Assembly: GCA_031763025.1 (NCBI GenBank)
Contig: JASSKH010000002.1
Span: forward strand, 20,774,168 to 20,838,167
Length of the DNA stretch: 64,000 nt
Source: Macrocystis pyrifera
Lineage: Eukaryota; Sar; Phaeophyceae; Laminariales; Laminariaceae
Direction: 5' to 3'
Part shown: one piece after another, positions 11,971-23,229 of the stretch
Layout of the letters: each line of letters opens with the position of its first letter
Position numbering within the stretch: position 1 is the stretch's first letter
Notes under the pieces: generated by a model
The model's input: only the letters and a program-made list of their open reading frames with translations
Databases searched by the model: none
Told to the model about the DNA's origin: nothing
Made by a program: the position numbers and the translations under genes

Positions 11971-14532
11971 TGGATTGTTACGCCCACAACTCCTGAAAAA
12001 CAGATCTTTGGTTATTGGTCCCTCGGATGCTGGTGCCGAAATTACCACACAGCACATGACATGCTTGACAATTGTAATATTGTGGGGAGGGAGGAGAAGA
12101 GCTTCCTCTACGACCATCCCGGATCTAGGTTATAAGACAGGCTGAAAGGGTTCAAACAGAATAGTGAGGAGGAAGACCATCTCCTATTATAATACTTACT
12201 AGACTGCTGTATGTAGTACTCTTCATGGGTATACACATAATACATACATACCTGGTACGTAAATTTGCTGAACTCGGGGAGACGAAATCAAGAAAACACA
12301 ATAGTTACCCGAGAAACACAACACCCTCTATGAAATATTAGGTATTTTGCTATCATCCTTCTGCTGTACAAAATGTATGTACGTAGGCGAGCTTTCTATC
12401 CTGTGACGCCCGGATATTTTGTTTTGCTGCGTGCACGACCAAAGCGTAGGTATGTATGTGATTGGTTTCCAAAAAAATAAGTTACAGCAATAATATCATT
12501 AAATAATAGCAATAAGAGTAATGACACATACGGTAAAAAAAACTCCGGTGTTGGCCAGGCGGTGCGATATTGAATATGGCCAGCTCGTTGGAGAATTTCA
12601 GGATGGTACGCAAAAATGATTTTGCCCTGGAAACAGAACTGGGGAGGGAAGAGGAGAGCTTGCTCTACAACCACCTCGGATCTAGGTTATAAGACAGACA
12701 CTTGAAAGAGTTTAAAAACAGTGAGGAAGAAGGCCATGTACTCCTTCTGTATGTAGTACTCTTCATAGGTGTACACACATACCTGGCACGTACATTTGCT
12801 GAACTCGATGAGACGAAATCATGAAAACACAACAAACGCCCGAGAAACACACAACACACTCTATTCGAATAATAGTTATTTTTTATTAGCCTACTGCTTT
12901 TCGCATCGCACTGCTGCTGCTGTGTATTTTGAGTGACTTTCACTGGTTCATTGATTAATAAAAAGTATTGAATCCTACGCACTCGGTAGTTGTCGGTAAC
13001 TATCATCATCGTAGTAATTGTATTATTGTTGAGTAGCACTAGCAATAAGAGTGATGATGCTTGCTGCCACATACATACTACGTTAAAAAAAATCTCCGGT
13101 GTTGGCCAGGCAGTGCGGTATAGAAAATATATGGCCAGCTCGTTGGAAAATTTCAGTGATGCTACGCAAAAAAGATTTTCCTCTGGAAACAGAGATGGGG
13201 AGGGAGGCGAAGAGCTTGCTCTACGACCACCCCGGAGCTACTGCTGTAGGTTATAAGACAGACACTTGAAACGGTTGAAACAGTGAGGAAGAAGACCATG
13301 TACTCCTGCTGTATGTAGTACTCTTCATGGGGTACACACACATACATACATGGTGCGTAAATTTGCTGAACTCGGGGAAACTAAAGAGAGACGAAATCAA
13401 GAAATCACAACACCCGAGAACCACATAACACACTCTATAAAATAATAGTCGTTTTTCTATCGGCCTACTGCTGCTGCATATACTTGATGTATGTACGTAG
13501 GCGAGCTTTCTATCCTGTGACGCCCGGATATATACGGCAAAAGGCGGCTGAACACGCTTGCGACCGAGTTCATTTTTCCAGTATACAAAATACAGTTTGG
13601 ACTTTGTGAAATTTTAGTTGCCTGACTTCGTGTTTTGATCGGATTGTATCCCCGATACATGAAAATCAAAGCAATCTCTGTAAACTGCCCGCTTCTATCG
13701 TCCACCCGTAGTACAATGCTCAATGAACATAAGTGATGACGATAATATTTTTCTTGACAAAAAGAATAACCCTCACTGCTGCTCAGAGTCCAATATCACA
13801 CGAACTTCACGACCAAAGCGTGCGTATGTGATAGGTTTACAACAAAATAGGTTACAGCAACATAACACGTATTATTTATTTATATTAATAGCAATGATAG
13901 CAATAAGAGTGTTGACGCTTGTTGCCACATACATACGGTATTTGTATTTTGAGTAACTCTCACTGCTTCATTGATTAATATAAAGTATTGAATCCTACGC
14001 ACTCGGTAGTTGTCGGTAACTATCATCATCGGTGTAATAATACTATTTTTTTTTAGTAGCACTAGCAATAAGAGTGATGATGCTTGTTGCCACATACATA
14101 CTATGTTAAAAAAAAAACTCCGGTGTTGGCCAGGCAGTGCGATAAAGAAAATATATGGCCAGCTCGTTGGACAGTTGTGGTACGCAAAAACGATTTCCCC
14201 CTGGAAACAGAGATGGGGAGGGAGGCGAAGAGCTTGCTCTACGAGTACCCCGGAGCTACTGCTGTAGGTTATCAGACATACACTTGAAACGGTTGAAACA
14301 GTGAGGAAGAAGACCATGCACTCCTGCTGTATGTAGTAGGTATACACACATACCTGATGCGTAGATTTGCTGAACTCGGGGAAACTAAAGGGAGACGAAA
14401 TCAAGAAAACACAACACATGAGAAACATATAACACACTCTATAAACTAATAGCTTTTTTTCTATCAGCCTACTGCTGCTGCATGTACTAAATGTATGTAC
14501 GTAGGCGGGCTTTCTATCCTGTGACGCCCGGA
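11971..14532 (+). repeat. Repeat family B, three to four degenerate copies
   Basis: B copies occur at about 12040-12340, 12540-12870, 13085-13440 and 14105-14450, each beginning with CTCCGGTGTTGGCCAGGC or its flank. Between them lie GGCGAGCTTTCTATCCTGTG pieces and an ACTCGGTAGTTGTCGGTAAC piece seen at about 12988 and 14000. Open frames conserved between copies contain no recognisable domain. Confidence 0.8.
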
Positions 14533-15300
14533 CACATATATATATACAAGGCTTTCCTTCGGAGTGGGTATTCCGTCGTTTCTTGTACATATAACTGCAA
14601 TTAATTGGGGCAATAGCCCAATGCCAACCAAACTAAATGTATTTGTGTAAGAAACGGTGAAGGATGTAATAAATGCCTTTATTTATGAATGTAATGTGAA
14701 ACGTAAGATCGGGTGACGCAAGAGTAAGAATGACATTCGTCTAATAATAAGAATACACATCTTTCATCAGTGTGGGGAGAGAGTGGAGTAGTGCTTGGCA
14801 TGTGGATGATATACAACATACAGGCTGTTGTTTACAGGAAGGTTTGGGACAGGAGAGAAAGCAGCAGTGCCGGCAACGACAACGGTTATGGAAATGTTGT
14901 ATAGTTGCTGGGCGGCCGCGATTTCGATGTAGCCAGCATAGGAGTTTGGATGAGACATGATGTGTAAATAGTCTTCCAGGCTGCTGTAGTACCGAGGCGT
15001 GAGGCCCAGAATGTGGATCTGTTCGCTGTTGAACCCTTTGGATATGTGTAGGAAGAAATAATCGTGATTTTGGGAAATGTGGGAAACAATTTGTTTCCTT
15101 CCGTTCGTCCTGGATGGGGACACTCTGCTTGGCGTACTGCTTCGGAATTTCCGCGAAGCCCTGGAGCAGGCGAAATGGAAGGGAGTATTTTTGGGCTTGA
15201 TGATGTCTCCGTCTTTGATGGTGGAGTCCGTCAGGCGGCAGTTGTAGCACTTGCCACGGACCTGGTCGAAGTAAACATAGGGTGCGCGGGGCGGGAGTGG
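14533..15300. repeat. Direct repeat unit, first copy (partner 17787-18660)
   Basis: Both units open with ATACAAGGCTTTCCTTCGGA and GTGGGTATTCCGTCGTTTCT, run through the OTU-like coding part, and end in a G-rich tract. They share most of about 770 bp, so this is a tandem paralogous duplication of the 3' end of a minus-strand gene. The second copy additionally contains the long palindrome at 17849-17927. Confidence 0.9.
14767..15275 (-). CDS. OTU-like cysteine protease, C-terminal exon with zinc-finger-like N-terminus
   Basis: Read on the minus strand, one open frame starts at a likely acceptor (TTTACTTCGACCAG before GTCCGTGGCAAG). It first encodes a possible zinc finger, GKCYNCRLTDS, then IKDGDII and PFHFAC. 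After a linker comes an OTU-type pattern: RKQIVSHISQNHDYF, then YLHIM, then GYIEIAAAQQLYNISITVV, and a C-terminal VYHPHAKHYSTL. Members of the OTU family are deubiquitinase-like cysteine proteases, and the HYxxL-type end matches their histidine box. The usual DGNC cysteine box is not in this exon and I did not find it nearby, so activity is uncertain. The start at 15275 follows from a four-base indel just upstream relative to the paralog, which suggests intron there. It could belong to a host gene or to a transposon. Confidence 0.6.
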
Positions 15301-15313
15301 GGGGGGGGGGGAA

Positions 15314-15396
<83 letters not shown>
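15299..15396 (+). repeat. Extreme poly-G tract
   Basis: There are thirteen G, then AA, then 83 uninterrupted G (15314-15396). On the minus strand this is a poly-C tract directly upstream of the predicted acceptor of the OTU exon. The paralogous position at about 18635-18668 is G-rich but short and interrupted. Tract length may be distorted by sequencing or assembly. Confidence 0.95.
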
Positions 15397-15399
<3 letters not shown>

Positions 15400-16870
15400 A
15401 GTTCATTATTTGTACTGCTCTACAGCGGCACAACAGCAGTACGTAATCGCTTGCTATACGACGGCAGCAGCAGCAGCAGAAGCAGCAAGTACGCAATTTC
15501 GTTGACGATACAGAATTATGTACACACACAAGTGTAGTACAGTACACACACAAATCACGTCCAGCATGATGTACGGCAACAACGCAGCAGCACCACAAAA
15601 AAAAATCATTGACGATACAGAAATATGTAGGCACGCACAAGTTAAAGTGTAATAGACACACAAATCATGTCCAGCATGATGTACGGCAACAACGCAGCAG
15701 CGCCACAAAACGACCAGGAAACACAATTATCGGAATACATACATTCAGTGAATATTGTGGCAGCACTAAAAGCAGAGCAGCAGCAGCAGAAGCAGCAACG
15801 GATCGCCACAGCATTGGCAGCAGCAGCATAGCAACGATATGAAAAGAAGGGAGAAAAAAAGTATGTACCCCGAGGCCGTCCGAAAAGTATTTTTGGTACC
15901 TCACTATAGACCCACCTCCGCATGCTGTACGGCAACAACGCAGCAGCAGCATAACAACAATACGAAGTACAAGAAAAAGTAGTACGTACGCAAAATGCAG
16001 GAGCAAAACACCCAAAATATTTTTTTTTACGTATCAAAAAAACCATTTGGGTACAAAAATGGCCAATAAAAACAGTAATCCGCGTTGGCAGCAGCAGCAT
16101 AGCAACGATATGAAAATAAGGAAGAAAAAAAGTATGTACCCTGGTATGCCGCAATCGCAAAACCTACGGAATTTCATTGACGATACCGAAATATGTACAC
16201 ACACAAGTGGAGCATGATGTACGGCAACAACGCAGCAGCACCACAGCAGCAGCATAGCAACGATATGAAAATAACCAGGCCAAAAACGAGAACAAGCAGT
16301 ACGTACGCAAAATGCAGGAGCAAAACGACAAAAATATTTTTTTTACGCATCAAATGAACCATTTGGGTACAAAAACGACCAAGAAAAACAGTAATCCGAG
16401 TACATACGAACATTCAGTGGATATTGCGGCAGCATTAGCAGCAGCAGCAGCACAAGCAGGTACAGCATTAGCAGCAGCAGAAGCTGCAACGAATCGCCGC
16501 AGCGTTGGCAGCAGCAGCAGCAGCAGCATAGCAACGATATGAAAATAAGGAAGAAAAAAAGCATGTACCCTGGTATGCCGCCATCGCAAAACCTACGGAA
16601 TTGACGATCTTAAAATATGTACGCTTCCAGCATGATGCACGGCAAGAACGCAGCAGCACTACATACAGCAGCAGCAATTGCACAGGAGCAGCAGGTGCAC
16701 AGCACGGCAACAACGCAGCAGCACTACAGCAGCAGCGAGTGCACAGGAGGATCAGGTGCACAGCAGCAGCAGCACTCATGGCGTGGCGCTGCAGCAGCAG
16801 CAGCGGCAGCGGCAGCGGCAGCGGCAGCCGAAAACGAGCAAAATGAGTACGTAGGGTCACCAAAACATTG
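15397..16870 (+). repeat. CAG-rich tandem array, probably intronic
   Basis: Imperfect units of about 230-430 bp contain GCAACGATATGAAAATAAGG (about 15831, 16099 and 16529), CATGATGTACGGCAACAACG (15564, 15676, 16214 and others) and CAAAATGCAGGAGCAAAACG-like text. CAG/GCA runs are interspersed, densest at 16430-16520 and 16660-16830. If the minus-strand exons at 17.2-17.6 kb and 14.8-15.3 kb belong to one gene, this array lies in its intron. Confidence 0.8.
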
Positions 16871-17195
16871 ACACACAGAAATCGTGTGCATGCATCGAAA
16901 ATGCACCACAGTAGCAGCAGCACTCACGTCGTTCGGTGCAGCGCTGACGGCGACAGCTGAATCCTCCGTTCCTTCGTTCACGTCCCGCAAACAGTTGTGC
17001 ATGTGCGCGTTCGCGTGCACTATGTGTAAGAGGAGCCGACGCAACGCACGAAGGGGAAAGAACGAGCATGGATGAGTAAAAAAATAAATAAACGCTTTGA
17101 CGTAGATTTGTATGCAAAAGGGCAATTGAAAACCCCCAAAAAACGTACTGGCAACATACAGCATGCACAATAGACGTAAGACACTCACCACCGTC

Positions 17196-17556
17196 AGCAG
17201 TCTCGAGGGAGTACGAGACAATCCCTTCCTTGATCGGGCGAGCACAGAACTCGCAGTCGGTTGCCCTGTCAGGATGATCCCGCCACCAGCGCACGTGAGA
17301 TCCTTGCAGGTGGCGAAGGCCACGTTTTTGCCACCAGGCGCGGAGTTCTTGATCAAGTGCTGGTCCGTGCACTGGTCGCAAACAACAGCCGGCACCAGGT
17401 CGGTCTTTGTCGTTGCCGCTCTCTTGCCAGAGGGCGAGGACCACGCGCCTCTCGACGAGGGGGAGGTGAGCTTAGGGGGCGTGGAGAAGGGAGAGGCGGG
17501 GGTTGCAGCACCAGCAGGTTCGCCACCGACAGCAGCAGCTTGGCCGCCGACAGCTG
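17196..17556 (-). CDS. Zinc-finger-like exon upstream of the OTU exon
   Basis: On the minus strand, a likely acceptor (AGATAGGTGCAG) is followed by a Gly/Pro/Ser-rich linker and a basic patch (SGKRAATTKTD). A cysteine-rich segment then reads VVCDQCTDQHLIKN, later CKDLTCAGGG. After a one-base frame change, a second segment reads DCEFCARPIKEGIVSYSLET and runs into a good donor, GGTGAGTGTC. Its C-x2-C plus I-x-x-G pattern resembles CYNC-IKDGD in the exon at 15.2 kb, which suggests one protein with repeated metal-binding fingers. The frame change at about 17250 means a sequence error, a missed tiny intron or decay. Function unknown. Confidence 0.45.
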
Positions 17557-17786
17557 CACCTATCTATGCCGTTCGTCGAAGGCGAGACGCCTCTTTTAGG
17601 CGCCGTGCGAAGAGCTGTCTATTGGTTGGCAGTTTGCGGAAGAAGAAAGAAGAAAGGTTGTTTGGCTGTTTGGCTGTTCGGCTGTTTCAAAGAAGAAGGG
17701 ATGTTTGCGAAGAGCTGTCTATCAGTCGGTCTGTCTGCCAAGAGCTAACAAGTGATAACGACCCCAAAAATCGTAATTATAGTTGT
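17557..17786. other. Spacer with short tandem repeats
   Basis: TGCGAAGAGCTGTCTAT occurs at about 17607 and 17706, and TTGGCTGTT is repeated at about 17660-17685. The minus-strand acceptor of the zinc-finger-like exon is at its left edge. No exon was recognised. Confidence 0.5.
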
Positions 17787-17848
17787 ATTTATATACAAGG
17801 CTTTCCTTCGGAGTGGGTATTCCGTCGTTTCTTGTGCAAATACGTTTG

Positions 17849-17927
17849 GTTTGGTTGGCTTTGGGCTATGACGCCAATTGTTGCAATTGGCGTAACAATT
17901 GGCGTCATAGCCCAAAGCCAACCAAAC
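17849..17927. repeat. Perfect inverted repeat, 34-bp arms, 11-bp spacer
   Basis: The left arm 17849-17882 (GTTTGGTTGGCTTTGGGCTA, then TGACGCCAATTGTT) is matched exactly in reverse complement by 17894-17927. The spacer GCAATTGGCGT itself carries part of the same motif. The paralog at about 14590-14630 has only degraded pieces (AGCCCAATGCCAACCAAAC). It lies just 3' of the OTU copy and could form a strong hairpin. Confidence 0.95.
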
Positions 17928-17985
17928 GAAATGCATTTTTATTTGTGTAAGAAACGGTGAAGGATGTGATTAGTACCAATCGCGT

Positions 17986-18600
17986 TTATTTATGAATGTA
18001 ATGTGAAACGAAAGATCGGGTGACGCAAGAGTAAGAAGAATGACACTCGTCTAACGATATAGCGCAATAATAATAATCACATATTTCATCATTGCGGGGA
18101 GAGTGGAGTAGTGCATGGCATGTGGATGATATACAGCATACAGGTTGTTGTTTAAAGGAGGGTTTTGGGACAGGAGGGAAAGCAGCAGCGCCGGCAACGA
18201 CAACGGTTATGGAAATGTTGTGTAGTTGCTGGGCGACCGCGATTTTGATGTAGCCAGCAGAGGAATTTGGATGAGACATGATACGTAAATAGTCTTCCAC
18301 GCTGCTGTAGTACCGAGGCGGGAGGCCCAGAATGTGGATATGTTCGCTGTTGAACCCGTTGGACATGTGTAGGAAGAAATAATCGTGATTTTGGGAAATG
18401 TGGGAAACAATTTGTTGTCTTTCGTTCGTCCTGGATGGCGACACTCTGCTTGGCGTACTGCTTCCGCGAAGCCCTGGAGCAGGCGAAATGGAAGGGAGTC
18501 TTCTTGCACTTGATGATGATGTCTCCGTCTTTGATGGTGGAGTCCGTCAGGTGGCAGTTGTAGCACTTGCCACCGACCTGGTCGAAGTAAACATAGATAG
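17986..18600 (-). pseudogene. OTU-like protease exon, second copy, frameshifted
   Basis: This is the paralog of the exon at 14767-15275. The finger is kept (GGKCYNCHLTDS and FHFAC), as is the OTU core (QQIVSHISQNHDYFF and GYIKIAVAQQLHNISITVV). An eight-base difference after the finger puts finger and OTU core in different frames. A further one-base difference before the end puts the HYSTL motif out of frame. The copy is therefore probably non-functional. Upstream on its coding strand the similarity stops at a G-rich tract beside the LINE remnant. Confidence 0.7.
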
Positions 18601-18671
18601 GGTGCGCGGGGCGAGAGTGGCGTGCAGGGAATGACGGGGGAGGGGGAATAGGGGGGCGGGGGGGGGCGTAC

Positions 18672-19810
18672 TCATTTGTTGCTTGCCTTAGTCATTTGAC
18701 CATTGACCACGCATCCCTTTAGAGACGGAGCACCGTTCCTACTCCTAATAGCGACACCCCCAACAATTGGGCGCTCATTACGTTGTTTCCATAAATTACG
18801 TTGAAAAATTTTGCTAATCTTATCCCCTTCCTGTTTGGCCTCCTGTTGCCACCATCTGTCTCCTAGGATAGCGATCGTTTTCTCGCTATTCATTGTATCA
18901 AACTCCTCCATGTCACATTCGTCTATTTTCCTTATCTCCTCTTCCAACACATCCCGTTCCTCCTTGTATATTTCACATTCTCCTACTATGTGAGTTCTAC
19001 TCTCTATTGCTTTGCCACACGGGCACAACTGTGCGTCTTCCTTCTCCTCCTGGCTACTGGTGTACCTCTTTCTTCTTTCTGGCAGGTCCAGGTCCCCTAC
19101 ACGAAAGCGCAGTTTCAGCGTTTTCGCGAAGTCCATTGGGCCATGCTAATACGTTTTCATTCCTATTCCTTGCCTCAATCCCCCGTTTATCTCCAAGTGT
19201 TTTTCTGATTCCACCTTGTTTCTTAGCGCTAGCCTTTCCCTTCTTTCTATCCTTTCTTCTACTTCTGTCTTGTACCTCCCAAACTTCCTGGCGGACATCA
19301 TCTCTACTTGGTTTCCCCCTAGATCCTTCCATACTTTCTCAACTACGCCATCCCACCTTATTCCAGCTCACCCTTTTGTTACTTTCTCCCATACAGCTCT
19401 ATCAACTATGGCTGGCAACCTCTTTTTTGGCATGTTCCTTACTTTATATTGCCAGTTCAACTTTCTCATGTCTCTATTTGTCTTGAGTGGGCGCATTCCC
19501 AGTTCTGCTCTTAATACTGTATTACTAGTCGTACTTGAGCATCTTAGGATTGTTTTAGCTGCTGTAGTTTGTACTGTTTCCAACTGTTTTACGAGTTTCG
19601 CGTTTCCTTCCCATACTTGTCCCGCATATTCTAGCTTTGGTACTATCACATTCATCAAGATACATCTGTTAATCCTAGTGTCAAGGTTCGGGTCTGTTAA
19701 GATCGCATCCATCTTGCCTACTTGTGCCCTACCCTTTCCTATTACTTTTGCTGTATGTGTATCCCAAGAGCATCCGGCGACCCTAGCACCTCCCTTAGCC
19801 AGTACGATAC
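18672..19810 (-). mobile_element. LINE (non-LTR retrotransposon) remnant, 3' end of ORF
   Basis: On the minus strand three consecutive segments resemble the region after the reverse transcriptase domain of LINE proteins. The first is about 19800-19366, with VPKLEYAGQVWEGNAKLVKQ and LRAELGMRPLKTNRDMRKL. The second is about 19365-19150. The third is 19136-18672, with LKLRFRVGDLDLPERRKRY and a Cys/His motif CPCGKAIESRTHIVGEC. A frame change at about 19365 and an in-frame TAG at about 19147 break it. The protein ends normally at 18672. No reverse transcriptase core or poly-A tail is visible, so this is a 5'-truncated, dead copy. Confidence 0.85.
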
Positions 19811-21233
19811 TACTGGCAGTACAGCACTACTGGCAGTACATACGGGATCAGGGCCCAGCCCTACGGTGTTTTTTTTTTATTGGATACCCAAAAAACCTCA
19901 CCCCCAACAGTCCGAGTGGTCTATTGGATAATGTTGCCATACGTTCGGATCATGGCGAGTACTCGTAAATACCGTTGATTTTTTGTGATTAGCCTGTTGA
20001 AATTGCATCCAATTTTTCACTATGAATATGGACGCAGCGCAACTTAGGGCAGCCGCCGGCCTTTTTACCAACTGCCACCGCAATCAATAGTTGGCCAGGC
20101 CCGACCCCTTATCTGTTGTGTATCAAACGTTATTTGTTCCTACGGCTTCGCTGTGGAGCTATTCCTTGTCGTAGGGTTGTGCTCCTACTATATACCTGGT
20201 ACATAGGGTTGCTGTTGCCGTCCTGCCGTACAGTACTGCTTCTGGTGGTGCTAGCTGCTTCTGTAGCAGCTGTACTGCTTGGCTACTGTTGGTGTCCATT
20301 GTCCACATAAATTTGTTACGGTTTTGGGTTGATGGCTATTCAGGTAGAGTACGATACCGCTCGTCCGCAATACATTTAGTATTTTGACGGATGGGTTTAA
20401 TATTTCAAACCAATTCACATCTCAACACATCAGACAGGGCCCGAAGACACAGAAAGACATGCGCGACCGTCGTCGATATGGACCTTTGTTGGTCCCAGCA
20501 TACGCGACGATTGTCGACGGCGACACAGCTAACCCTGCGCTGTAGACCCTGTTTTTTCGGTGCTATGCTCTACATCGCTCTCGCACGAGGTGCGATTTTC
20601 CACAGTAAGCTGTGGGTAAAAGCCGTTGCAGAATTGGTCGACACTTGAGCTATATGAGCTGGTCTGATCCAGAAACCAGCTTGAACTTTCTTGGTCATAA
20701 CTCATGAACGCCGACCAACTACACCCAGATACGCCTATTTTGCTAATCAGCCAATTAATGCTCTTTCGATGTTTTTGCAATTTGCTATTTATTAATCAAG
20801 TTGTTTGAAGGCCACAAAAACTCTCGATTTTGTTTTATAGTATAGGCTGGGCAAAATCGGCAAAATCTTGGAAAGCATCATACATCGACCGAACATATTA
20901 CGTTGATACTTTGTTTCGTTGGCGAAGGTCTACCAAGGCGCTAGATGTCTGTTTTGGGTTGTTGATTGTTTGCCTGAAAAATACAGCCACAAGTGTAAGT
21001 CAGGGAACTGGAGGATGCATCGGCGAAACAGGCATTAGCTATAACCGTTTTTACTAATCACTTCCTCTTTTTTTTACACGTGATTCACAACGCTTATGTC
21101 TAAACGTGCAAAAGGGGACGCTTTGTATTTTCGTTTTTCGCCCCGAGATATTCGCCAATTTTTTTTTCGGTTTTGAAGAAAACATTCGTCCATTCGTCCA
21201 GTTCGTGCGAAAACAAAATTAACAAATACATTT
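19811..21233. other. Unannotated stretch
   Basis: It starts with a short duplicated CTACTGGCAGTACA motif (19806-19845) and a T run. Nothing else was recognised: open frames are short, on both strands, and without known motifs. Confidence 0.4.
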
Positions 21234-21353
21234 CCCTTTTAAACGTGTTCGTCTGTAGTTGAGGAAAAGCCATACCTGGGTACGAAATACATCCCCTTTT
21301 AAACGTGTTCGTCTGTAGTTGAGGAAAAGCCATATCTGGGTACGAAGTTCAGT
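21234..21353 (+). repeat. 60-bp tandem duplication
   Basis: Two adjacent and almost identical units carry CCCTTTTAAACGTGTTCGTC and TGAGGAAAAGCCATACCTGG. They differ at only a few bases, so the duplication is young or conserved. Confidence 0.95.
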
Positions 21354-22008
21354 TTGGGGCGGGAAAATTGTGTGCTAATTGGACTGCAAAGTTCAAGTTA
21401 TTCACCATACCAGACCAGCTTTTAGTAGATTAATATGATTGCGCTTGGTAAATATATCTATCCGCCGACTTCTACTACGTTTCCAGTTTACAGCAAAACT
21501 ATCTCGCGATGTTCACGAAACGCTATGGTACCCCAAAATGGGCGTAATCTGTCTAGTACAGGTATTGCCTCCCTGAAAAAGGGAATTCGTTCTTGACACA
21601 AGTGGTTCCGGCGACAGGCGAAACACTCGCCTTCAAAAGTTTGTTCCGTAGTTGTTTTTTCTGTGGAAAACGAAATTCGGTGTCCCTTGTGATTGGACAA
21701 GAAATCGTATCAGTGGTCGTTTGTGTAGAGGTATGTTTTGCCTATGGACCTGGAATTTTGCGATCTATTGGTATTTTTCCGCGAAGAAACAAAATAAATA
21801 AATTTAAGGTCGCTGACAAGATTTTTCGTCGGGTATCAATAATAAATTTACCAAACCTTGTTTCCCAACCACGGCGCAAAGGTGATTCGGTTCGGAAAGT
21901 GGACAAAAGAGTGGCCTAAATTATGCGTAAGTTGTCGATTGGAATTGTTTTCCTCCCCCAACACCACAGCAGATATCGACCAGGACCATTATTAATAGTA
22001 AGTGTTAC
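21354..22008. other. Unannotated stretch
   Basis: An open frame of 108 codons (21593-21919, plus strand) has no domain that I recognise. The rest is without clear features. Confidence 0.35.
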
Positions 22009-23141
22009 AAGGCGCTTCGCTCCGCGGGCGGCCTACGCCGCCCGCTACGCTCGCTCAGGACGGAAAAGGACATCAAATTATGCGAAGTGGACAGAGGTCT
22101 ATGATTGAATATTGCTTTTTCATGACTGCTGTAGTTGCAAACTGGCAAGTTGAATATGCCAAGAGTCCCGCCGCCATGCTTCAGGAGAAGACACCTCGGA
22201 CGCCACATACGCTTCGCGTCGCGGGCGGTTTTCCGCTACGCTCGCTCACATGTCGTAGGTGCGTACATACCCCAGGTAGGGTACTCGTTTTCTTCTTTCG
22301 ATATGTTGTGTCTGTACTCGTATGTGCGAAAGATAAAGCACAGCACGGCGCAGCACAGCAAAAACAATCAAAATGAAACCGAAAAAATCTGAAAAAAACA
22401 AAAAACTCGTTCCCTTTCGTATAGTAATTTACTACCTGATTGGAACACCTTACACCGGTCAAAAAGAAAAAATCAAACAGCAGAGCTTTTCTCTTAGCCT
22501 CATACGCCGCCCGCCCCTCTCGCGACCATCTCGCCACCGATCCGGTCCGAGTAAAGCTTTCCCCCCTCTCTTCCACAATGAGCCGCGTCGCCCGCCTCGC
22601 GTGAAGCCCGGTGCTAACCGTGGACCTCGTTCGCCAGCTCGACAATGTTGGTACTCATTCGGGGTACCTCGCTCTTGCGATTTCGGCCAGTCGCAAAAAT
22701 AAGCACGGCTTGAATATTATCTTACAATCCCGAACGACCCTTAAATAGTCGTACGTACTCTATAAAAAAATCACAAATGGAGGCCAGACAGCCTTTTGAT
22801 GCATCCCTCGTGTCTCGAGGCACACGCGACGCCTAGGCACGAAAGCGGCGAGCGCGCTCCTTGCAACTCCCCCTCTACCCGCCAGCACCCCCTGACACCC
22901 GCGACGGTGCCGGGTTCGCCCGCGGAACGTTGGTCAGAGTACACGCACGCGCACGAAACGAAAGAAGAAAAAAGGAAAGAAAAACTGAAATTACGAAGAG
23001 AAAGGGAGAAAACAAAGACCCGCTGGAAAGGTCCGGCAAGTAATAAAAGGAGGCGATTCCCAAGTGGGAGCTCTGAGAAGCCAGGGATGCACCAACCGAG
23101 CACGCTCAGAGGGTGAGACCTACGTAAGTAGTTCTATGTTG
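22009..23141 (-). repeat. Repeat family A, reverse copy (long form)
   Basis: From GGCGCTTCGCTCCGCGGGCG to about GTAAGTAGTTCTATG it matches 41409-42543 in the same orientation. Its right-hand two thirds match, in reverse complement, the family A copies at 0.6, 23.2 and 46.9 kb. The left part carries a GC hairpin (22024-22045) and extends the family beyond what copies 1 and 2 retain. No conserved protein frame was seen. Confidence 0.8.
22024..22045. repeat. GC-rich hairpin at family A end
   Basis: Perfect 9-bp arms GCGGGCGGC and GCCGCCCGC flank the loop CTAC. A decayed version lies at about 41424. Related GC hairpins occur at 26272 and 28930. Confidence 0.9.
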
Positions 23142-23229
23142 CCCTCCTATCAAGATTCTATACCTATTCTTCGTATGGTCACGTGTAAGGCGAATAATAC
23201 CCTCATGTGCATACAAACTTCTGGGGATA

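Noticed and set aside
14741-15661. 306-codon minus-strand open frame with a long polyproline run
   Set aside because: It is open because the poly-G tract reads as proline and the CAG array lacks stops. The conserved OTU reading is in a different frame.
16468-16923. CAG-array frames rich in Ala, Leu or Gln
   Set aside because: All frames stay open in CAG/GCA repeats, with no conserved flanking sequence.
22181-22645. 154-codon minus frame in family A, parallel to frames at 41.8 and 24.1 kb
   Set aside because: Similar frames occur in several copies but are broken at different places and contain GC-rich arginine runs, as expected of a shared non-coding repeat.
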